A stretch of 64,000 nt of DNA from Pachypanchax playfairii. Its lineage: Eukaryota; Chordata; Actinopteri; Cyprinodontiformes; Aplocheilidae. Where the stretch lies: contig SSNP01000037.1 in the NCBI GenBank assembly GCA_006937955.1, positions 3,564,304 to 3,628,303 on the forward strand. Direction: 5' to 3'. Shown here in pieces: positions 60,201 through 64,000 of the stretch (position 1 is the stretch's first letter; each line of letters opens with the position of its first letter). The position numbers and the translations under genes were made by a program. The notes beneath the pieces are model-generated. The model saw only the letters and a list, made by a program, of their open reading frames with translations, made no database searches and was not told the DNA's origin.

Positions 60201-63200
60201 CTTCCTGTCTACAGCTAGAACCCTCTACAGGTGAACCTTCCTGTCTACAGCTAGAACCCTCTATCTAGACCTACAGTGGGGCAAAAAAGTATTTAGTCAG
60301 CCACCAATTGTGTAAGTTCTCCCACTTAAAAAGATCAGAGAGGCCTGTAATTTTCATCATAGGTATACCTCAACTATGAGAGACAAAATGAGGAAAAAAA
60401 ATCCAGAAAATCACATTGTCTGATTTTTAAAGAATTTATTTGCAAATTATGGTGGAAAATAAGTATTTGGTCACCTACAAACAAGTAAGATTTCTGGCTT
60501 TCACAGATCTGTAACTTCTTTAAGAGGCTCCTCTGTCCTCCACTCGTTACCTGTATTAATGGCACCTGTGTGAACTCGTTATCAGTATAAAAGACACCTG
60601 TCCACAACCTCAAACAGTCACGCTCCAAACTCCACTATGGCCAAGACCAAAGAGCTGTCAAAGGACACCAGAAACAAAATTGTAGACCTTCACCAGGCTG
60701 GGAAGACTGAATCTGCAATAGGTAAGCAGCTTGGTGTGAAGAAATCAACTGTGGGAGCAATTATTAGAAAATGGAAGACATACAAGACCACTGATAATCT
60801 CCCTCGATCTGGGGCTCCACGCAAGATCTCACCCCGTGGGGTCAAAATGATCACAAGAACGGTGAGCAAAAATCCCAGAACCACACGGAGGGACCTAGTG
60901 AATGACCTGCAGAGAGCTGGGACCAAAGTAACAAAGGCTACCATCAGTAACACACTACGCCGCCAGGGACTCAAATCCTGCAGTGCCAGACGTGTCCCCC
61001 TGCTGAAGCCAGGACACGTCCAGGCCCGTCTGCGGTTTGCTAGAGAGCATTTGGATGATCCAGAAGAGGATTGGGAGAACATCATATGGTCAGATGAAAC
61101 CAAAATAGAACTTTTTGGTAGAAACTCAACTTGTCGTGTTTGGAGGGGAAAGAATGCTGAGTTGGATCCAAAGAACACCATACCTACTGTAAAGCATGGG
61201 GGTGGAAACATCATGCTTTGGGGCTGTTTTTCTGCAAGGGGACCAGGACGACTGATCCGTGTAAAGGAAAGAATGAATGGGGCCATGTATCGTAAGATTT
61301 TGAGTGAAAACCTCCTTCCATCAGCAAGGGCATTGAAAATGAGACGTGGCTGGGTCTTTCAGCATGACAATGATCCCAAACACACCGCCCGGGCAACGAA
61401 GGAGTGGCTTCGTAAGAAGCATTTCAAGGTCCTGGAGTGGCCTAGCCAGTCTCCAGATCTCAACCCCATAGAAAATCTCTGGAGGGAGTTGAAAGTCCGT
61501 GTTGCCCAGCGTCAGCCCCAAAACATCACTGCTCTAGAGGAGATCTGCATGGAGGAATGGGCCAAAATACCAGCAACAGTGTGTGAAAACCTTGTGAAGA
61601 CTTACAGAAAACGTTTGACCTCTGTCATTGCCAACAAAGGCTATATAACAAAGTATTGAGATTAACTTTTGTTATTGACCAAATACTTATTTTCCACCAT
61701 AATTTGCAAATAAATTCTTTAAAAATCAGACAATGTGATTTTCTGGATTTTTTTTCCTCATTTTGTCTCTCATAGTTGAGGTATACCTATGATGAAAATT
61801 ACAGGCCTCTCTGATCTTTTTAAGTGGGAGAACTTACACAATTGGTGGCTGACTAAATACTTTTTTGCCCCACTGTATNATGAGGACTGGAACCACAGGG
61901 AAACTGAAGCAGAACTAATATTTCAGATTTTAAGATCCTTCTGAAACCAAATCTGGTGGATAGTTGAAGTGAAATATACTTTGATCATAAAGTAGAAACT
62001 GGCTGCTTGCACTGTGGAGGTCATGCTCAAACCTGATTGGTTCAGCCAGCAGAAACCAGAGAAAATGGGTCGAAGTTTTGGGATTCTTGGAAATTTCTGA
62101 CCAAATAAGAATGACTTGAAAGTTTAATGTAAAAATAATGTGAATGATCTTCTGAGACATATTTGCATGAGGACTACAATCATTTCTACAGTCTGTGATG
62201 AGCTTCAAGCAGACAAGCTGATGTTTCAGTGTTTCCTCACCGCGTGACGTCTTTGTGTCCGTTGCGAGCGGCCAGATGCAGAGGGGTGGTGTAGGCGGAG
62301 TCTGTCGGCTCCTTCCTCTCTCCCTCCAGCAACGCCACCACCATGTTACTGTTCAGCAGCAGCTGGACCACCTGATGGCAGGAGAGATGAGACGGTCAAA
62401 CAGCAGCCCAGAAACCTGATCTACTTCCTGATGACTCGTCTAAAACCAGGAACACGTTTACAGGTCAGGACACGAGACTCCACTCTGGATTCACTTCACT
62501 TTTAAATCAAAGGAGACTGTCCAGAGACTCTGATCTGTAAATTATGTTTATTATGAGTGAAGCCTTCATCCAGTTCCTGTTTTCTGGGAAATCAACTGAA
62601 CGGGCCTAATGAGGAAGGAGGTCGTCCTCTGATCAGGAGGTGAGCGGTTCAATCCCGGGTCCCTGCAGGCTACGTGTTGAAGTGTCCTTGGGCAAAATAC
62701 TGAACCCCCAAACTGGCCCTGGGCACTGACAGCAGCCCTCTGCTTCTCAGGGACGGGTCCAATACAGAGAAATAATTGCCCCCAGGTGGATCAATAAAAG
62801 TATCAACTATCAGTTCCTTTCAATTAATTAAGGTGGAGAGAGAGAAGTTAAACCTGTATGAGGGAAACACTGAAGAAATGCAGATGTTTAGCAGCACAGA
62901 GGATCATTTAAAGGCAGCGAACGCGTCTGTAATGTAGCATCACACACACTTCACTGTCATGTCTGTAGGTGAACATCCAGGTGTGAGTTAACACAGGTGA
63001 TGCTCATCAACCTGGGAAGAGTTTCAAATTTAAAGAGTCCATTTCATACAAATTTCAGGACTTTATGGTTATTTCTGAAGTATTAACCAGTAATATGAAA
63101 CATTTTATATCTAAAAAACGTCAGGAAACGCTGATTAACAGACCTTTCAATCTGTCTGCATTAAAATTCGGCTCCTTCCGTCAGGCCTCGAGCAGCAGCT

Positions 63201-63964
63201 CGTTCATATTCATTATGCTAACTTGCTGGACTCTGATTGGCTAACAAACTAGCCTATGAGAGCAAGGTATACTGTTTCCTGCCCCGCTGCACATGGTAAC
63301 GTCAGACGTTCTCTCTTCCTGTTTGCTACATCTTATGCTAACAGCTTTTAGCCAGCAGCATGCTAGGCGTTATGCTAACAGCTTTTAGCCAGCAGCATGC
63401 TAGGCGTTATGCTAACAGCTTTTAGCCAGCAGCATGCTAGGCGTTATGCTAACAGCTTTTAGCTAGCAGCATGCTAGGTGTGGTTTCAACTGCAGGAGCT
63501 GATGAATACTAATGAACAAAGGAGTTGTGATGAAACAGATACAGGCCGTTAGAACTCGGGAGAACTCGGGTTTTATCACCACCTGCGTAGTTTGAGAGAT
63601 TAAAACTGAAAGAAGTTGTTGACCTGTTTTCACCCACTATGAAGGTAAGAACACCTGTGGAGCTAAAATATTCAACAGAACCCTCAGAAACACTGTTTTA
63701 ATGGAAGAGACTCTTTAAGAAAAAACCCACAAATTCCAGTCAACAGAGTGACAGAAAATGGCTCCGCCCACTTTCTAAAGGGTTTATAAAAACTGTGGAT
63801 CTTAATCAGCAGCATCTGTTGTCATAGTGATGGGGAAAGTAAGAAACACAAACATGTGACAAACTCACCTTGGCTCGTCCAAACTCGCAGGCCAGGTCCA
63901 AAGGAGTCTTCTTGACCTTGTTGACCAGACACGGGTTGGACTGATGCTGCAGCAACATCTCGGA
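42108..63964 (-). CDS. caskin2: Caskin-2-like scaffold protein, 3' part, 17 coding exons
   Basis: Exons in gene order: 63869-63964, 62241-62371, 59553-59661, 58985-59093, 56680-56774, 56349-56466, 55565-55738, 55222-55296, 46313-46443, 45824-45890, 45589-45686, 45321-45431, 44875-44976, 44668-44806, 42974-44590, 42291-42576, 42108-42201. They total 3552 nt (1183 residues plus stop) with all phases matching. The start and first ankyrin repeats lie beyond the right edge. In-window residues 1-148 are ankyrin repeats (TPLDLACEFGR, TPLHLAARNGHKD, GTALHEASLYGKTEVVRLL). Residues 155-215 are an atypical SH3. Residues about 285-297 contain EDIWVLRDS. Residues about 402-540 are tandem SAM domains. Residues about 550-1080 are Pro/Ser-rich, including RKKGPPPPPPKRLSSVS and FAEEGNLTIKQRPK. 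The end is [20 protein letters not shown]. The last motifs and GDRNSVGSTGSVGS favour caskin2 over caskin1. Caskins are cytoplasmic scaffolds, and their SAM tandems oligomerise. Confidence 0.93.
42291..42576 (-). CDS. caskin2: caskin2 exon P
   Basis: Encodes SSSPTVTVSVIQSVAFASSP through VVQQRLDQTSTSLAAALKAV, then ETKLRQ. The last part is the conserved helix in the caskin C-terminal domain. Ends in phase 2. Confidence 0.93.
42974..44590 (-). CDS. caskin2: caskin2 exon O (large proline/serine-rich exon)
   Basis: A 1617-nt exon starting HQKKLMLAVKKL (end of SAM2). It carries FQDSELSAELQTAM, SQSQESIDARSRGSG, SYATLTRKPGRS, RSQSFAVRARKKGPPPPPPK, SVRSIAASLEGG, FAEEGNLTIKQRPK and ESDTVKRR. It ends PAITPKPVRHSLLAAQ with donor gtgaga. 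Confidence 0.96.
44668..44806 (-). CDS. caskin2: caskin2 exon N (SAM2)
   Basis: Encodes SDLSEWLGTIGLPQYHKKLS, ENGYDSI and DLTWEDLQEIGITKL. The acceptor is cttcttacag and the donor gtgagg. Confidence 0.95.
44875..44976 (-). CDS. caskin2: caskin2 exon M (SAM1, second half)
   Basis: Encodes [20 protein letters not shown], then NIPEWLPEYIP. The GHRKKI loop is typical of caskin SAM domains. Confidence 0.95.
45321..45431 (-). CDS. caskin2: caskin2 exon L (SAM1, first half)
   Basis: Encodes DADAIYQWLSDFQLQQYTGN, then AGYDVPTISRMTPE. 111 nt, phase 0 at both ends. Confidence 0.95.
45589..45686 (-). CDS. caskin2: caskin2 exon K (pre-SAM linker)
   Basis: Encodes GTPRRQTVTVQRPAEPSFTQ, then QFVRPQQLLDGK, matching the conserved linker just before SAM1. 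Confidence 0.85.
45824..45890 (-). CDS. caskin2: caskin2 exon J (linker)
   Basis: Encodes MAPPAVDAGHAADPSKQAE, then HPS. The acceptor is tttgtttgcag; the donor gtttat is weak. It is supported mainly by phase fit (0 in, 1 out). Confidence 0.65.
46313..46443 (-). CDS. caskin2: caskin2 exon I
   Basis: Encodes AGDRNSVGSTGSVGSTRSAG, then SGQSTESNNATNG. This Ser/Gly block is a caskin2 signature. It follows an 8.8-kb intron containing the 7.4-kb minisatellite. Confidence 0.92.
47655..55100. repeat. 7.4-kb ~20-bp minisatellite in caskin2 intron
   Basis: Units gagacacacacgagacaat, gagacacacatgagacaat and atgagtcaatatgagac are shuffled. The block acaacatgagacaacatg recurs, at places every ~180 bp (52377, 52553, 52738). 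Open frames on both strands are repeat by-products. Confidence 0.96.
55222..55296 (-). CDS. caskin2: caskin2 exon H (CASK-binding-like IWVLR motif)
   Basis: The acceptor gtctgatag precedes 55296. It encodes LSSSCLSQSGCPFEDIWVLR, then DSYH, ending in phase 1 with donor gtaaga. An alternative acceptor (gtctcag) is in the wrong phase. The EDIWVLR core resembles the E-E-I-W-V motif through which caskin1 and Mint1 bind the CASK kinase-like domain. Confidence 0.8.
55565..55738 (-). CDS. caskin2: caskin2 exon G (linker)
   Basis: Encodes GGTLSRHASLPTQRQQLLS, then SLSSAPHTDDSYCLYAPPT and LPLANGLTTCT. Low-complexity linker after SH3. The acceptor is accctgcag and the donor gtacat. Confidence 0.82.
56349..56466 (-). 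CDS. caskin2: caskin2 exon F (SH3, second half)
   Basis: Encodes VLEQHTDGRWKGHIHDSQ, then RGTDRVGFFPPSIVEVIS. GRWKG and GFFPPS are the conserved SH3 core strands. The acceptor is ctcctgcag and the donor gtgagt. Confidence 0.93.
56680..56774 (-). CDS. caskin2: caskin2 exon E (SH3, first half)
   Basis: Encodes ATGILQVRALKDHWNLHD, then PTALNVRAGDVIT. The ALKDHW start replaces the usual ALYDY of peptide-binding SH3 domains, in line with the degenerate caskin SH3. The acceptor gttgacag is pyrimidine-poor. Confidence 0.88.
57763..58680. repeat. ~18-bp minisatellite with TGTAAACA in most units
   Basis: The unit atgtaaacaaacgctatc has variants (actaac, ataaac, tctaac). There are about 50 units, most containing the forkhead-type core GTAAACAAA. 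It lies in the caskin2 intron between the ankyrin and SH3 exons. Confidence 0.93.
58780..58948. repeat. 38-bp TG-rich minisatellite
   Basis: About four copies of gtgtctgagtgtgtgtaggt followed by a TG run and catg. It ends about 35 bp from exon D. Confidence 0.9.
58985..59093 (-). CDS. caskin2: caskin2 exon D (last ankyrin repeat)
   Basis: Encodes AGVDVNIRNTYNQTALDIVN, then QFTTSHASKDIKQLLR. The donor is gtaaga; ends in phase 1. Confidence 0.94.
59553..59661 (-). CDS. caskin2: caskin2 exon C (ankyrin repeat)
   Basis: Encodes LLLKAGIDINKTTKSGTALH, then EASLYGKTEVVRLLLD. The donor is gtaagt; phase 0 at the end. Confidence 0.94.
60101..60269. repeat. 36-bp tandem repeat (~4.7 copies)
   Basis: The unit consists of ctagaaccctctacaggtga followed by accttcctgtctacag. 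It abuts the left end of the Tc1 element. Confidence 0.9.
60586..60593 (+). promoter_or_regulatory. TATA box of Tc1 transposase
   Basis: tataaaag lies 44 bp before the transposase ATG at 60637, suggesting an internal promoter of the element. Confidence 0.55.
60637..61659 (+). CDS. Tc1-like transposase, intact, DD34E
   Basis: A 340-aa single-exon frame, the usual full length for Tc1 transposases. Residues 1 to about 110 form two helix-turn-helix domains (LSKDTRNKIVDLHQAGKTES; GVKKSTVGAIIRKW) with a basic RSGAPRKISPRG linker resembling the AT-hook/GRPR region. The catalytic triad is visible: D in WSDETKIELFG, D in QHDNDPKHT, and E in DLNPIENLW. Exactly 34 residues lie between the last two. No frameshift or stop is present. 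Known function: cut-and-paste transposition at TA dinucleotides in the nucleus. The intact frame plus identical inverted repeats argue for recent insertion. Activity itself cannot be judged from sequence. Confidence 0.96.
   Translation: MAKTKELSKDTRNKIVDLHQAGKTESAIGKQLGVKKSTVGAIIRKWKTYKTTDNLPRSGAPRKISPRGVKMITRTVSKNPRTTRRDLVNDLQRAGTKVTKATISNTLRRQGLKSCSARRVPLLKPGHVQARLRFAREHLDDPEEDWENIIWSDETKIELFGRNSTCRVWRGKNAELDPKNTIPTVKHGGGNIMLWGCFSARGPGRLIRVKERMNGAMYRKILSENLLPSARALKMRRGWVFQHDNDPKHTARATKEWLRKKHFKVLEWPSQSPDLNPIENLWRELKVRVAQRQPQNITALEEICMEEWAKIPATVCENLVKTYRKRLTSVIANKGYITKY
61879..61879. other. Single-N assembly join
   Basis: One ambiguous base just outside the right end of the Tc1 element. Confidence 0.85.
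62241..62371 (-). CDS. caskin2: caskin2 exon B (ankyrin repeats)
   Basis: Encodes VVQLLLNSNMVVALLEGE and TPLHLAARNGHKDVT. The acceptor is tgccatcag and the donor gtgagg; ends in phase 2. Confidence 0.92.
62600..62815 (+). mobile_element. tRNA-like SINE
   Basis: ggttcaatccc at 62646-62656 matches a pol III B box within a tRNA-like head. A core follows (gtgtccttgggcaaaatact), and the 3' tail is ggatcaataaaagtatc, a LINE-like end. It lies in a caskin2 intron. Confidence 0.65.
63030..63718. mobile_element. TTAA-flanked non-autonomous element, full copy
   Basis: TTAA at 63030-63033 and 63715-63718; the ends read AGAGTCC inward on the left and AGAGTCTC inward on the right (minus strand). It shares about 550 bp with 28571-29102. 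Internally, four tandem units of about 35 bp contain gctaacagcttttagccagc (63333-63478). No coding capacity. It resembles a piggyBac-type MITE, but the inverted repeats are short. Confidence 0.6.
63869..63964 (-). CDS. caskin2: caskin2 exon A (ankyrin repeat)
   Basis: Encodes SEMLLQHQSNPCLVNKVKK, then TPLDLACEFGRAK. The acceptor is tttgtttcag and the donor gtgagt; phase 0 at both ends. It is the first caskin2 exon in the window. Confidence 0.9.
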
Positions 63965-64000
63965 CTGAAACAAAAAACATTCTGACCCTCAGAAACAACG

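Larger units (their letters stand above)
60272..61877 (+). mobile_element. Full-length Tc1/mariner-family transposon
   Basis: TA at 60272-60273 and TA at 61876-61877 flank a 1602-bp element. The terminal inverted repeats (60274-60473 and 61676-61875) are 200 bp long and look identical base for base; both begin CAGTGGGGCAAAAAAGTATT. The element carries one intact transposase. It lies in a caskin2 intron, on the strand opposite the gene. A single N at 61879 lies two bases past the right TA. Confidence 0.96.

Noticed and set aside
60690..61286. 198-aa minus-strand frame inside the Tc1 element
   Set aside because: Shadow of the transposase; no independent motifs.
62646..62656. tRNA gene
   Set aside because: Only a B-box-like motif in a SINE context with a LINE-type tail; no cloverleaf could be assembled.

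Overview
This is a vertebrate genomic window, almost certainly from a teleost (probably percomorph) fish. The evidence is spliced genes with GT-AG introns, an intact Tc1-type DNA transposon, TTAA-flanked short elements, a tRNA-like SINE, decayed LINE pieces, and very heavy minisatellite content. I read three genes by splicing exons by hand. Roughly 30 kb (close to half) of the window is tandem repeat. There is one 499-base N gap (27365-27863) and there are four single-N joins (18290, 23210, 31689, 61879).

Layout. 1-8745: a 17-bp minisatellite running off the left edge. 8880-10513 (+): a short prrt2-like gene (210 aa, CD225/dispanin membrane domain). 10514-18940: gene-poor, with a 22-bp array, a purine-rich array (15030-16308) and a TTAA-flanked MITE whose right half is repeated after a single N. 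18941-38930 (-): major vault protein (mvp), a complete 881-aa reading frame over 16 coding exons plus one noncoding first exon; its introns carry at least seven unrelated minisatellites. Exons 13-14 appear twice (21117-21525 and 25650-26058), differing by one synonymous base in the coding part and separated by a single N. Splicing both copies would break the frame, so I read the second copy as an assembly duplicate or a non-functional duplicate. 38931-42107: intergenic, with two arrays. 42108-63964 (-): caskin2-like scaffold gene, 3' part only (17 coding exons, 1183 residues here), with ankyrin repeats, SH3, a CASK-binding-like IWVLR exon, tandem SAM domains, a proline/serine-rich region and the conserved C-terminal helix. 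Its introns hold a 7.4-kb minisatellite, an array of forkhead-like TGTAAACA motifs, a full-length Tc1 element with identical 200-bp inverted repeats, a SINE and a second TTAA-type element.

The three genes have no shared pathway: prrt2 is a presynaptic membrane protein family, mvp builds the vault ribonucleoprotein shell, and caskin2 is a cytoplasmic scaffold. The proximity of prrt2 and mvp matches human 16p11.2, so that pair is probably ancient synteny. I found no operon, CRISPR array, virus or toxin gene. The most noteworthy items are the IWVLR exon in a caskin2-type gene, the mvp exon 13-14 duplication, the intact Tc1 copy and the forkhead-motif array.
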